Positions 34,032 to 47,227 are shown, counted from the stretch's first letter. The stretch: DNA of 64,000 bases from Osmia lignaria lignaria (GCF_051020975.1 NW_027478167.1:7936001-8000000), one strand, 5' to 3'. Program-made: numbers and translations. The notes: generated from the letters alone by a model not told the origin.

Positions 34032-35319
34032 TTGCAGATTTATCTCAAGGGAAGGGGCCTGACGGACATATTTCGAGATATTTCTTCTTCTTGTTGTTCT
34101 TCTTCTGCACAGCTAAGCTGGAAGTGGCATTTGCGGCTCGCACTAGTGCAGAGTTATCTCAAAGAAAGGGGCCACGGTGTTTCTGTATCTCTATTATGTT
34201 GGTGCGGCTTCGGAACTTTTAAATATCTCGATATATCTCGAGAACTACGCATCTGATCAAAAAATATCATAGAACATAAAAAGTAGGAAACTTAATTCTC
34301 TACAAATAAGGTCTCTTAACATTTTGCCATAGCTCGCTTCGTTTCCGAGATATTTGCAGATATATCTCAAGGGGAGGGACCTGACGGACATATTTCGAGA
34401 TATTTCTTCTTCTTGTTGTTCTTCCTCTGCACAGCTAAGCTGGAAGTGGCATTTGCAGCTCGCAATAGTGCAGAGTTATCTCAAAGAAAGGGGCCACGGT
34501 GTTTCTGTATCTCTATTATGTTGGTGCGGCTTCGGAACTTTTAAATATCTTGATATATCTCGAGAACTACGCTTCTGATCAAAAAATATCATAGAACATA
34601 AATTGTAGGAACCATAATTCTCTACAAAAGAGGTCTCTTAACATTTTGCGATAGCTCGCTTCGTTTCCGAGATATTTGCAGATTTATCTCAAGGGAAGGG
34701 TCCTGATGGACATATTTCGAGATATTTCTTCTTCTTGTTGTTCTTCTTCTGCACAGCTAAACTGGAAGTGGCATTTCCAGCTCGCAATCGTGCAGAGTTA
34801 TCTCAAAGAAAGGGGCCACGGTGTTTCTGTATCTCTATTATGTTGGTGCGGCTTCGGAACTTTTAAATATCTTGATATATCTCGAGAACTACGCCTCTGA
34901 TCGAAAAATATCATAGAACATAAAAAGTAGGAAACTTAATTCTCTACAAAAAAGGTCTCTTAACATTTTGCGATAGCTCGCTTCGTTTCCGAGATATTTG
35001 CAGATTTATCTCAAGGGAAGGGGCCTGACGGACATATTTCGAGATATTTCTTCTTCTTGTTGTTCTTCTTCTGCACAGCTAAACTGGAAGTGGCATTTCC
35101 AGCTCGCAATAGTGCAGAGTTATCTCAAAGAAAGGGGCCACGGTGTTTCTGTATCTCTATTATGTTGGTGCGGCTTCGGAACTTTTAAATATCTTGATAT
35201 ATCTCGAGAACTACGCCTCTGATGGAAAAATAACATAGAACATAAAAAGTAGGAAACTTAATTCTCTACAAAAAAGGTCTCTCAACATTTTGCCATAGCT
35301 CGCTTCGTTTCCGAGATAT
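34032..35319 (+). repeat. 1,288-bp tetramer inside HOR block I, copy 1
   Basis: Four units (34032 R; 34354 with GGGGAGGGACCTG and CTTCCTCTGC; 34676 with AGGGTCCTGATGG and GCAATCGTGC; 34998 N). They recur in order at 35320, 35642, 35964 and 36286. The fourth ends with GATGGAAAAATAAC here and with GATCAAAAAATATC in copy 2, so the exchange fell in its 3' part. Confidence 0.9.
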
Positions 35320-36607
35320 TTGCAGATTTATCTCAAGGGAAGGGGCCTGACGGACATATTTCGAGATATTTCTTCTTCTTGTTGTTCTTCTTCTGCACAG
35401 CTAAGCTGGAAGTGGCATTTGCGGCTCGCACTAGTGCAGAGTTATCTCAAAGAAAGGGGCCACGGTGTTTCTGTATCTCTATTATGTTGGTGCGGCTTCG
35501 GAACTTTTAAATATCTCGATATATCTCGAGAACTACGCATCTGATCAAAAAATATCATAGAACATAAAAAGTAGGAAACTTAATTCTCTACAAATAAGGT
35601 CTCTTAACATTTTGCCATAGCTCGCTTCGTTTCCGAGATATTTGCAGATATATCTCAAGGGGAGGGACCTGACGGACATATTTCGAGATATTTCTTCTTC
35701 TTGTTGTTCTTCCTCTGCACAGCTAAGCTGGAAGTGGCATTTGCAGCTCGCAATAGTGCAGAGTTATCTCAAAGAAAGGGGCCACGGTGTTTCTGTATCT
35801 CTATTATGTTGGTGCGGCTTCGGAACTTTTAAATATCTTGATATATCTCGAGAACTACGCTTCTGATCAAAAAATATCATAGAACATAAATTGTAGGAAC
35901 CATAATTCTCTACAAAAGAGGTCTCTTAACATTTTGCGATAGCTCGCTTCGTTTCCGAGATATTTGCAGATTTATCTCAAGGGAAGGGTCCTGATGGACA
36001 TATTTCGAGATATTTCTTCTTCTTGTTGTTCTTCTTCTGCACAGCTAAACTGGAAGTGGCATTTCCAGCTCGCAATCGTGCAGAGTTATCTCAAAGAAAG
36101 GGGCCACGGTGTTTCTGTATCTCTATTATGTTGGTGCGGCTTCGGAACTTTTAAATATCTTGATATATCTCGAGAACTACGCCTCTGATCGAAAAATATC
36201 ATAGAACATAAAAAGTAGGAAACTTAATTCTCTACAAAAAAGGTCTCTTAACATTTTGCCATAGCTCGCTTCGTTTCCGAGATATTTGCAGATTTATCTC
36301 AAGGGAAGGGGCCTGACGGACATATTTCGAGATATTTCTTCTTCTTGTTGTTCTTCTTCTGCACAGCTAAACTGGAAGTGGCATTTCCAGCTCGCAATAG
36401 TGCAGAGTTATCTCAAAGAAAGGGGCCACGGTGTTTCTGTATCTCTATTATGTTGGTGCGGCTTCGGAACTTTTAAATATCTTGATATATCTCGAGAACT
36501 ACGCATCTGATCAAAAAATATCATAGAACATAAAAAGTAGGAAACTTAATTCTCTACAAAAAAGGTCTCTCAACATTTTGCCATAGCTCGCTTCGTTTCC
36601 GAGATAT
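35320..36607 (+). repeat. 1,288-bp tetramer inside HOR block I, copy 2
   Basis: This is the second copy of the tetramer, sharing GGGGAGGGACCTG, AGGAACCATAATTC with AAAAGAGGTC, TTTTGCGATAGC and GCAATCGTGC. It explains most of the extra length of block I relative to the 13-mer. It has the same unit count as the tetramer event at 7550-10125 but unrelated markers, so it is independent. Confidence 0.9.
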
Positions 36608-37573
36608 TTGCAGATTTATCTCAAGGGAAGGGGCCTGACGGACATATTTCGAGATATTTCTTCTTCTTGTTGTTCTTCTTCTGCACAGCTAAGCTGGAAG
36701 TGGCATTTACAGCTCGCAATAGTGCAGAGTTATCTCAAAGAAAGGGGCCACGGTGTTTCTGTATCTCTATTATGTTGGTGCGGCTTCGGAACTTTTAAAT
36801 ATCTTGATATATCTCGAGAACTACGCATCTGATCAAGAAATATCATAGAACATAAAAAGTAGGAAACTTAATTCTCTACAAAAAAGGTCTCTTAACATTT
36901 TGCCATAGCTCGCTTCGTTTCCGATATATTTGCAGATTTATCTCAAGGGAAGGGGCCTGACGGACATATTTCGAGATATTTCTTCTTCTTGTTGTTCTTC
37001 TTCTGCACAGCTAAGCTGGAAGTGGCATTTGCAGCTCGCAATAGTGCAGAGTTATCTCAAAGAAAGGGGCCACGGTGTTTCTGTATCTCTATTATGTTGG
37101 TGCGGCTTCGGAACTTTTAAATATCTTGATATATCTCGGGAACTACGCATCTGATCAAAAAATATCATACAACATAAAAAGTAGGAAACCTAATTCTCTA
37201 CAAAAAAGGTCTCTTAACATTTTGCCATAGCTCGCTTCGTTTCGGAGATATTTGCAAATTTATCTCAAGGGAAGGGGCCTGACGGACATATTTCGAGATA
37301 TTTCTTCTTCTTGTTGTTCTTCTTCTGCACAGCTAAACTGGAAGTGGCATTTCCAGCTCGCAATAGTGCAGAGTTATCTCAAAGAAAGGGGCCACGGTGT
37401 TTCTGTATCTCTATTATGTTGGTGCGGCTTCGGAACTTTTAAATATCTTGATATATCTCGAGAACTACGCATCTGATCAAAAAATATCATAGAACATAAA
37501 AAGTAGGAAACTTAATTCTCTACAAAAAAGGTCTCTAAACATTTTGCCATAGCTCGCTTCGTTTCCGAGATAT

Positions 37574-37895
37574 TTGCAGATTTATCTCAAGGGAAGGGGC
37601 CTGACGGACATATTTCGAGATATTTCTTCTTCTTGTTGTTCTTCTTCTGCACAGCTAAGCTGGAAGTGGCATTTACAGCTCGCATAAGTGCAGAGTTATC
37701 TCAAAGAAAGGGGCCACGGTGTTTCTGTATCTCTATTATGTTGGTGCGGCTTCGGAACTTTTAAATATCTTGATATATCTCGAGAACTACGCATCTGATC
37801 AAGAAATATCATAGAACATAAAAAGTAGGAAACTTAATTCTCTACAAATAAGGTCTCTTAACATTTTGCCATAGCTCGCTTCGTTTCCGATATAT
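37574..37895 (+). repeat. Monomer with GCTCGCATAAGTG (frame broken), copy 1
   Basis: The usual GCAATAG is GCATAAG, giving an in-frame TAA. The same change is in the unit at 41757, 4,183 bp downstream, but not in the equivalent unit of block I (32425). The mutation therefore arose before the II/III duplication and after their split from block I. Confidence 0.9.
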
Positions 37896-38217
37896 TTGCA
37901 GATTTATCCCAAGGAAAGGGGCCTGACGGACATATTTCGAGATATTTCTTCTTCTTGTTGTTCTTCTTCTGCACAGCTAAGCTGGAAGTGGCACTTGCAG
38001 CTCGCAATAGTGCAGAGTTATATCAAAGAAAGGGGCCACGGTGTTTCTGTATCTCTATTATGTTGGTGCGGCTTCGGAACTTTTAAATATCTTGATATAT
38101 CTCGAGAACTACGCATCTGATCAAAAAATATCACAGAACATAAAAAGTAGGAAACTTAATTCTCTACAAAAAAGGTCTCTTAACGGTTTGCCATAGCTCG
38201 CTTCCTTTCCGAGATAT

Positions 38218-38536
38218 TTGCAGATTTATCTCAAGGGAAGGGGCCTGACGGACATATTTCGAGATATTTCTTCTTGTTGTTCTTCTTCTGCACAGCTAAG
38301 CTGGAAGTGGCATTTGCGGCTCGCACTAGTGCAGAGTTATCTCAAAGAAAGGGGACACGGTTTTTCTGTATCTCTATTATGTTGGTGCGGCTTCGGAACT
38401 TTTCAATATCTTGATATATCTCGAGAACTACGCTTCTGATCAAAAAATATCATAGAACATAAATTGTAGGAACCATAATTCTCTACAAAAGAGGTCTCTT
38501 AACATTTTGCGATAGCTCGCTTCGTTTCCGAGATAT
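38218..38536 (+). repeat. 319-bp monomer, copy 2
   Basis: This is the block II copy of the TTC-deleted unit, with GGGGACACGG and the added TTTTCAATATC shared with block III. It has a private TTAACGGTTTGCC just upstream. Confidence 0.93.
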
Positions 38537-41500
38537 TTGCAGATTTATCTCAAGGGAAGGGTCCTGATGGACATATTTCGAGATATTTCTTGTTCTTGTT
38601 GTTCTTCTTCTGCGCAGCTAAACTGGAAGTGGCATTTCCAGCTCGCAATCGTGCAGAGTTATCTCAAAGAAAGGGGCCACGGTGTTTCTGTATCTCTATT
38701 ATGTTGGTGCGGCTTCGGAACTTTTAAATATCTTGATATATCTCGAGAACTACGCCTCTGATCGAAAAATAACATAGAACATAAAAAGTAGGAAACTTAA
38801 TTCTCTACAAAAAAGGTCTCTCAACATTTTGCCATAGCTCGCTTCGTTTCCGAGATATTTGCAGATTTATCTCAAGGGAAGGGGCCTGACGGACATATTT
38901 CGAGATATTTCTTCTTCTTGTTGTTCTTCTTCTGCACAGCTAAGCTGGAAGTGGCATTTGCGGCTCGCACTAGTGCAGAGTTATCTCAAAGAAAGGGGCC
39001 ACGGTGTTTCTGTATCTCTATTATGTTGGTGCGGCTTCGGAACTTTTAAATATCTCGATATATCTCGAGAACTACGCATCTGATCAAAAAATATCATAGA
39101 ACATAAAAAGTAGGAAACTTAATTCTCTACAAATAAGGTCTCTTAACATTTTGCCATAGCTCGCTTCGTTTCCGAGATATTTGCAGATATATCTCAAGGG
39201 AAGGGACCTGACGGACATATTTCGAGATATTTCTTCTTCTTGTTGTTCTTCCTCTGCACAGCTAAGCTGGAAGTGGCATTTGCAGCTCGCAATAGTGCAG
39301 AGTTATCTCAAAGAAAGGGGCCACGGTGTTTCTGTATCTCTATTATGTTGGTGCGGCTTCGGAACTTTTAAATATCTTGATATATCTCGAGAACTACGCC
39401 TCTGATCGAAAAATATCATAGAACATAAAAAGTAGGAAACTTAATTCTCTACAAAAAAGGTCTCTTAACATTTTGCCATAGCTCGCTTCGTTTCCGAGAT
39501 ATTTGCAGATTTATCTCAAGGGAAGGGGCCTGACGGACATATTTCGAGATATTTCTTCTTCTTGTTGTTCTTCTTCTGCACAGCTAAACTGGAAGTGGCA
39601 TTTCCAGCTCGCAATAGTGCAGAGTTATCCCAAAGAAAGGGGCCACGGTGTTTCTGTATCTCTATTATGTTGGTGCGGCTTCGCAACTTTTAAATATCTC
39701 GATATATCTCGAAAACTACGCTTGTGATCAAAAAATATCATAGAACATAAATTGTAGGAAACATAATTCTCTACAAAAAAGGTCTCTTAACATTTTGCCA
39801 TAGCTCGCTTCGTTTCCGAGATATTTGCAGATTTTTCTCAAGGGAAGGGTCCTGATGGACATATTTCGAGATATTTCTTCTTCTTGTTGTTCTTCTTCTG
39901 CACAGCTAAACTGGAAGTGGCATTTCCAGCTCGCAATCGTGCAGAGTTATCTCAAAGAAAGGGGCCACGGTGTTTCTGTATCTCTATTATGTTGGTGCGG
40001 CTTCGGAACTTTTAAATATCTTGATATATCTCGAGAACTACGCATCTGATCAAAAAATATCATAGAACATAAAAAGTAGGAAACTTAATTCTCTACAAAA
40101 AAGGTCGCTTAACATTTTGCCATAGCTCGCTTTGTTTCCGAGATATTTGCAGATTTATCTCAAGGGAAGGGGCCTTACGGACATATTTAGAGATATTTCT
40201 TCTTCTTGTTGTTCTTCTTCTGCACAGCGAAGCTGGAAGTGGCTATTCCAGCTCGCAATAGTGCAGAGTTATCTCAAAGAAAGGGGCCACGGTGTTTCTG
40301 TATCTCTATTATGTTGGTGCGGCTTCGGAACTTTTAAATATCTTGATATATCTCGAGATCTACGCATCTGATCAAAAAATATCATACAACATAAAAAGTA
40401 GGAAACCTAATTCTCTACAAAAAAGGTCTCTTAACATTTTGCCATAGCTCGCTTCGTTTCCGAGATATTTGCAAATTTATCTCAAGGGAAGGGGCCTGAC
40501 GGACATATTTCGAGATATTTCTTCTTCTTGTTGTTCTTCTTCTGCACAGCTAAACTGGAAGTGGCATTTCCAGCTCGCAATAGTGCAGAGTTATCTCAAA
40601 GAAAGGGGCCACGGTGTTTCTGTATCTCTATTATGTTGGTGCGGCTTCGGAACTTTTAAATATCTTGATATATCTCGAGAACTACGCATCTGATCAAAAA
40701 ATATCATAGAACATAAAAAGTAGGAAACTTAATTCTCTACAAAAAAGGTCTCTTAACATTTTGCCATAGCTCGCTTCGTTTCCGAGATATTTGCAGATTT
40801 ATCTCAAGGGAAGGGGCCTGACGGACATATTTCGAGATATTTCTTCTTCTTGTTGTTCTTCTTCTGCACAGCTAAGCTGGAAGTGGCATTTACAGCTCGC
40901 AATAGTGCAGAGTTATCTCAAAGAAAGGGGCCACGGTGTTTCTGTATCTCTATTATGTTGGTGCGGCTTCGGAACTTTTAAATATCTTGATATATCTCGA
41001 GAACTACGCATCTGATCAAGAAATATCATAGAACATAAAAAGTAGGAAACTTAATTCTCTACAAAAAAGGTCTCTTAACATTTTGCCATAGCTCGCTTCG
41101 TTTCCGATATATTTGCAGATTTATCTCAAGGGAAGGGGCCTGACGGACATATTTCGAGATATTTCTTCTTCTTGTTGTTCTTCTTCTGCACAGCTAAGCT
41201 GGAAGTGGCATTTGCAGCTCGCAATAGTGCAGAGTTATCTCAAAGAAAGGGGCCACGGTGTTTCTGTATCTCTATTATGTTGGTGCGGCTTCGGAACTTT
41301 TAAATATCTTGATATATCTCGGGAACTACGCATCTGATCAAAAAATATCATACAACATAAAAAGTAGGAAACCTAATTCTCTACAAAAAAGGTCTCTTAA
41401 CATTTTGCCATAGCTCGCTTCGTTTCGGAGATATTTGCAAATTTATCTCAAGGGAAGGGGCCTGACGGACATATTTCGAGATATTTCTTCTTCTTGTTGT

Positions 41501-42400
41501 TCTTCTTCTGCACAGCTAAACTGGAAGTGGCATTTCCAGCTCGCAATAGTGCAGAGTTATCTCAAAGAAAGGGGCCACGGTGTTTCTGTATCTCTATTAT
41601 GTTGGTGCGGCTTCGGAACTTTTAAATATCTTGATATATCTCGAGAACTACGCATCTGATCAAAAAATATCATAGAACATAAAAAGTAGGAAACTTAATT
41701 CTCTACAAAAAAGGTCTCTAAACATTTTGCCATAGCTCGCTTCGTTTCCGAGATATTTGCAGATTTATCTCAAGGGAAGGGGCCTGACGGACATATTTCG
41801 AGATATTTCTTCTTCTTGTTGTTCTTCTTCTGCACAGCTAAGCTGGAAGTGGCATTTACAGCTCGCATAAGTGCAGAGTTATCTCAAAGAAAGGGGCCAC
41901 GGTGTTTCTGTATCTCTATTATGTTGGTGCGGCTTCGGAACTTTTAAATATCTTGATATATCTCGAGAACTACGCATCTGATCAAGAAATATCATAGAAC
42001 ATAAAAAGTAGGAAACTTAATTCTCTACAAATAAGGTCTCTTAACATTTTGCCATAGCTCGCTTCGTTTCCGATATATTTGCAGATTTATCCCAAGGAAA
42101 GGGGCCTGACGGACATATTTCGAGATATTTCTTCTTCTTGTTGTTCTTCTTCTGCACAGCTAAGCTGGAAGTGGCACTTGCAGCTCGCAATAGTGCAGAG
42201 TTATATCAAAGAAAGGGGCCACGGTGTTTCTGTATCTCTATTATGTTGGTGCGGCTTCGGAACTTTTAAATATCTTGATATATCTCGAGAACTACGCATC
42301 TGATCAAAAAATATCACAGAACATAAAAAGTAGGAAACTTAATTCTCTACAAAAAAGGTCTCTTAACGTTTTGCCATAGCTCGCTTCCTTTCCGAGATAT

Positions 42401-42719
42401 TTGCAGATTTATCTCAAGGGAAGGGGCCTGACGGACATATTTCGAGATATTTCTTCTTGTTGTTCTTCTTCTGCACAGCTAAGCTGGAAGTGGCATTTGC
42501 GGCTCGCACTAGTGCAGAGTTATCTCAAAGAAAGGGGACACGGTTTTTCTGTATCTCTATTATGTTGGTGCGGCTTCGGAACTTTTCAATATCTTGATAT
42601 ATCTCGAGAACTACGCTTCTGATCAAAAAATATCATAGAACATAAATTGTAGGAACCATAATTCTCTACAAAAGAGGTCTCTTAACATTTTGCGATAGCT
42701 CGCTTCGTTTCCGAGATAT
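42401..42719 (+). repeat. 319-bp monomer, copy 3
   Basis: This is the block III copy of the TTC-deleted unit. It shares GGGGACACGGTTTTTCTG and TTTTCAATATC with the block II copy. Together the three 319-bp units account for the full 9-bp net departure of the array from a perfect 322-bp grid. Confidence 0.93.
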
Positions 42720-43685
42720 TTGCAGATTTATCTCAAGGGAAGGGTCCTGATGGACATATTTCGAGATATTTCTTGTTCTTGTTGTTCTTCTTCTGCGCAG
42801 CTAAACTGGAAGTGGCATTTCCAGCTCGCAATCGTGCAGAGTTATCTCAAAGAAAGGGGCCACGGTGTTTCTGTATCTCTATTATGTTGGTGCGGCTTCG
42901 GAACTTTTAAATATCTTGATATATCTCGAGAACTACGCCTCTGATCGAAAAATAACATAGAACATAAAAAGTAGGAAACTTAATTCTCTACAAAAAAGGT
43001 CTCTCAACATTTTGCCATAGCTCGCTTCGTTTCCGAGATATTTGCAGATTTATCTCAAGGGAAGGGGCCTGACGGACATATTTCGAGATATTTCTTCTTC
43101 TTGTTGTTCTTCTTCTGCACAGCTAAGCTGGAAGTGGCATTTGCGGCTCGCACTAGTGCAGAGTTATCTCAAAGAAAGGGGCCACGGTGTTTCTGTATCT
43201 CTATTATGTTGGTGCGGCTTCGGAACTTTTAAATATCTCGATATATCTCGAGAACTACGCATCTGATCAAAAAATATCATAGAACATAAAAAGTAGGAAA
43301 CTTAATTCTCTACAAATAAGGTCTCTTAACATTTTGCCATAGCTCGCTTCGTTTCCGAGATATTTGCAGATATATCTCAAGGGAAGGGACCTGACGGACA
43401 TATTTCGAGATATTTCTTCTTCTTGTTGTTCTTCCTCTGCACAGCTAAGCTGGAAGTGGCATTTGCAGCTCGCAATAGTGCAGAGTTATCTCAAAGAAAG
43501 GGGCCACGGTGTTTCTGTATCTCTATTATGTTGGTGCGGCTTCGGAACTTTTAAATATCTTGATATATCTCGAGAACTACGCTTCTGATCAAAAAATATC
43601 ATAGAACATAAATTGTAGGAACCATAATTCTCTACAAAAGAGGTCTCTTAACATTTTGCGATAGCTCGCTTCGTTTCCGAGATAT

Positions 43686-44007
43686 TTGCAGATTTATCTC
43701 AAGGGAAGGGTCCTGATGGACATATTTCGAGATATTTCTTCTTCTTGTTGTTCTTCTTCTGCACAGCTAAACTGGAAGTGGCATTTCCAGCTCGCAATCG
43801 TGCAGAGTTATCTCAAAGAAAGGGGCCACGGTGTTTCTGTATCTCTATTATGTTGGTGCGGCTTCGGAACTTTTAAATATCTTGATATATCTCGAGAACT
43901 ACGCCTCTGATCGAAAAATATCATAGAACATAAAAAGTAGGAAACTTAATTCTCTACAAAAAAGGTCTCTTAACATTTTGCCATAGCTCGCTTCGTTTCC
44001 GAGATAT
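43686..44007 (+). repeat. Extra monomer in HOR block III
   Basis: The unit with AGGGTCCTGATGG, GCAATCGTGC and CGCCTCTGATCG is absent from the same place in block II, where 39181 is followed directly by 39503. It matches the units at 34676 and 35964 in block I. Block II therefore most likely lost it. The end of the unit at 39181 (CGCCTCTGATCG) looks like the end of this missing unit fused to its neighbour. Confidence 0.82.
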
Positions 44008-46261
44008 TTGCAGATTTATCTCAAGGGAAGGGGCCTGACGGACATATTTCGAGATATTTCTTCTTCTTGTTGTTCTTCTTCTGCACAGCTAAACTGGAAG
44101 TGGCATTTCCAGCTCGCAATAGTGCAGAGTTATCCCAAAGAAAGGGGCCACGGTGTTTCTGTATCTCTATTATGTTGGTGCGGCTTCGCAACTTTTAAAT
44201 ATCTCGATATATCTCGAAAACTACGCTTGTGATCAAAAAATATCATAGAACATAAATTGTAGGAAACATAATTCTCTACAAAAAAGGTCTCTTAACATTT
44301 TGCCATAGCTCGCTTCGTTTCCGAGATATTTGCAGATTTTTCTCAAGGGAAGGGTCCTGATGGACATATTTCGAGATATTTCTTCTTCTTGTTGTTCTTC
44401 TTCTGCACAGCTAAACTGGAAGTGGCATTTCCAGCTCGCAATCGTGCAGAGTTATCTCAAAGAAAGGGGCCACGGTGTTTCTGTATCTCTATTATGTTGG
44501 TGCGGCTTCGGAACTTTTAAATATCTTGATATATCTCGAGAACTACGCATCTGATCAAAAAATATCATAGAACATAAAAAGTAGGAAACTTAATTCTCTA
44601 CAAAAAAGGTCGCTTAACATTTTGCCATAGCTCGCTTTGTTTCCGAGATATTTGCAGATTTATCTCAAGGGAAGGGGCCTTACGGACATATTTAGAGATA
44701 TTTCTTCTTCTTGTTGTTCTTCTTCTGCACAGCGAAGCTGGAAGTGGCTATTCCAGCTCGCAATAGTGCAGAGTTATCTCAAAGAAAGGGGCCACGGTGT
44801 TTCTGTATCTCTATTATGTTGGTGCGGCTTCGGAACTTTTAAATATCTCGATATATCTCGAAAACTACGCTTGTGATCAAAAAATATCATACAACATAAA
44901 TTGTAGGAAACATAATTCTCTACAAAAAAGGTCTCTTAACATTTTGCCATAGCTCGCTTCGTTTCCGAGATATTTGCAGATATATCTCAAGGGAAGGGGC
45001 CTGACGGACATATTTCGAGATATTTCTTCTTCTTGTTGTACTTCTTCTGCACAGCTAAGCTGGAAGTGGGATTTACAGCTCGCAATAGTGCAAAGTTATC
45101 TCAAAGAAAGGGGCCACGGTGTTTCTGTATCTCTATTATGTTGGTGCGGCTTCGGAACTTTTAAATATCTTGATATATCTCGAGAACTACGCATCTGATC
45201 AAAAAATATCATAGAACATAAAAAGTAGGAAACTTAATTCTCTACAAAAAAGGTCTGTTAACATTTTGCCATAGCTCGCTTCGTTTCCGAGATATTTGCA
45301 GATTTATCTCAAGGGAAGGGGCCTGACGGACATATTTCGAGATATTTCTTCTTCTTGTTGTTCTTCTTCTGCACAGCTAAGCTGGAAGTGGCATTTGCGG
45401 CTCGCACTAGTGCAGAGTTATCTCAAAGAAAGGGGCCACGGTGTTTCTGTATCTCTATTATGTTGGTGCGGCTTCGGAACTTTTAAATATCTCGATATAT
45501 CTCGAAAACTGCGCTTCTGATCAAAAAATATCATAGAACATAAATTGTAGGAAACATAATTCTCTACAAAAAGGGTCTCTTAGCATTTTGCCATAGCTCG
45601 CTTCGTTTCCGAGATATTTGCAGATTTATCTGAAGGGAAGGGGCCTAACGGACATATTTCGAGATATTTCTTCTTCTTGTTGTTCTTCTTCTGCACAGCT
45701 AAACTGGAAGTGGCATTTCCAGCTCGCAATAGTGCAGAGTTATCTCAAAGAAAGGGGCCACGGTGTTTCTGTATCTCTATTATGTTGGTGCGGCTTCGGA
45801 ACTTTTAAATATCTTGATATATCTCGAGAACTGCGCATCTGATCAAAAAATGTCATAGAACATAGAAAGTAGGAAACTTAATTCTCTACAAAAAAGGTCT
45901 CTTAACATTTTGCCATAGCTCGCTTCGTTTCCGAGATATTTGCAGATTTATCTCAAGGGAAGGGGCATGACGGACATATTTCGAGATATTTCTTCTTCTT
46001 GTTGTTCTTCTTCTGCACAGCTAAGCTGGAAGTGGCATTTGCGGCTCGCACTAGTGCAGAGTTATCTCAAAGAAAGGGGCCACGGTGTTTCTGTATCTCT
46101 ATTATGTTGGTGCGGCTTCGGAACTTTTAAATATCTCGATATATCTCGAAAACTACGCTTCTGATCAAAAAATATCATAGAACATAAATTGTAGGAAACA
46201 TAATTCTCTACAAAAAAGGTCTCTTAACATTTTGCCATAGCTCGCTTCGTTTCCGAGATAT

Positions 46262-46905
46262 TTGCAGATATATCTCAAGGGAAGGGGCCTGACGGACATA
46301 TTTCGAGATATTTCTTCTTCTTGTTGTACTTCTTCTGCACAGCTAAGCTGGAAGTGGCATTTACAGCTCGCAATAGTGCAAAGTTATCTCAAAGAAAGCG
46401 GCGACGGTGTTTCTGTATCTCTATTATGTTGGTGCGGCTTCGGAACTTTTAAATATCTTGATATATCTCGAGAACTACGCGTCTGATCAAAAAATATCAT
46501 AGAACATAAAAAGTAAGAAACATAATTCTCTACAAAAAAGGTCTCTTAACATTTTGCCATAGCTCGCTTCGTTTCCGAGATATTTGCAGATTTATCTGAA
46601 GGCAAGGGGCCTGACGGACATATTTCGAGATATTTCTTCTTCTTGTTGTTCTTCTTCTGCACAGCTAAACTGGAAGTGGCATTTCCAGCTCGCAATAGTG
46701 CAGAGTTATCTCAAAGAAAGGAGCCACGGTGTTTCTGTATCTCTATTCTGTTGGTGCGGCTTCGGAACTTTTAAATATCTTGATATATCTCGAGAACGAC
46801 GCATCTGATCAAAAAATATCATACAACATAATAAGTAGGAAACTTAATTCTCTACAAAAAAGGTCTCTTAACATTTTGCCATAGCTCGCTTCGTTTCCGA
46901 GATAT
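46262..46905 (+). repeat. Two-unit block repeated 6,762 bp downstream (53024)
   Basis: The unit at 46262 (TTGTTGTACTTC, GCGACGG, CGCGTCTGATC, AAAAAGTAAGAAAC) and the 5' part of that at 46584 (TTATCTGAAGGCAAGG) match 53024 and 53346. The offset equals 21 monomers. The second unit diverges at its middle: N with AAAGGAGCC here, R with GCACCGCTAAGC there. Confidence 0.82.
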
Positions 46906-47227
46906 TTGCAGATTTATCTCAAGGGAAGGGACCTGACGGACATATTTCGAGATATTTCTTCTTCTTGTGGTTCTTCTTCTGCACAGCTAAGCTGGAAGTG
47001 GCATTTGCGGCTCGCACTAGTGCAGCGTTATCTCAAAGAAAGGGGCCACGGTGTTTCTGTATCTCTATTATGTTGGTGCGGCTTCGGAGCTTTTAAATAT
47101 CTTGATATATCTCGAGAACTACGCATCTGATCAAAAAATATCATAGAACATAAAAAGTAGGAAACTTAATTCTCTACAAAAAAGGTCTCTTAACATTTTG
47201 CCATAGCTCGCTTCGTTTCCGAGATAT

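Larger units (their letters stand above)
31459..36607 (+). repeat. Zone C HOR block I: 16-unit relative of the 13-mer
   Basis: Sixteen units, 5,149 bp. It shares an ordered set of markers with blocks II and III: GATCAAGAAATATC; CGATATATTTGCAG; TTCGGAGATATTTGC; TATCCCAAGGAAAGG with GTTATATCAAAG; the 319-bp unit with CACGGTTTTTCTG; TTCTTGTTCTTG; and GGAGGGACCTG (AAGGGACCTG in II and III). It is longer because TATCCCAAGG occurs twice (32747, 33069) and because a tetramer at 34032 is duplicated. Confidence 0.88.
36608..40790 (+). repeat. 4,183-bp 13-mer HOR, block II
   Basis: Thirteen units (12 x 322 + 319). Marked units in order: GATCAAGAAA (36608); CGATATATTTGC with CTCGGGAAC (36930); TTCGGAGATATTTGC (37252); GCTCGCATAAGTG (37574); TATCCCAAGG (37896); 319-bp (38218); TTCTTGTTCTTG (38537); R (38859); AAGGGACCTG (39181); TTCGCAACTTTT with GCTTGTGATC (39503); GCAGATTTTTCTC (39825); GGCTATTCCAGC with CCTTACGG (40147); N (40469). 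The next block has the same set with one insertion and one loss. Confidence 0.92.
40791..44973 (+). repeat. 4,183-bp 13-mer HOR, block III
   Basis: This aligns to block II at an offset of 4,183 bp from 40791 to about 43685. It then gains one unit (43686) and aligns at an offset of 4,505 bp from 44008 to about 44840. The last unit (44652) shares GGCTATTCCAGC and CCTTACGG but switches to a k-type end with GCTTGTGATC and CATACAACATAAATTG, so HOR homology stops there. Two of its units (41757, 42401) repeat the broken frame and the 319-bp deletion of block II. Confidence 0.92.
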
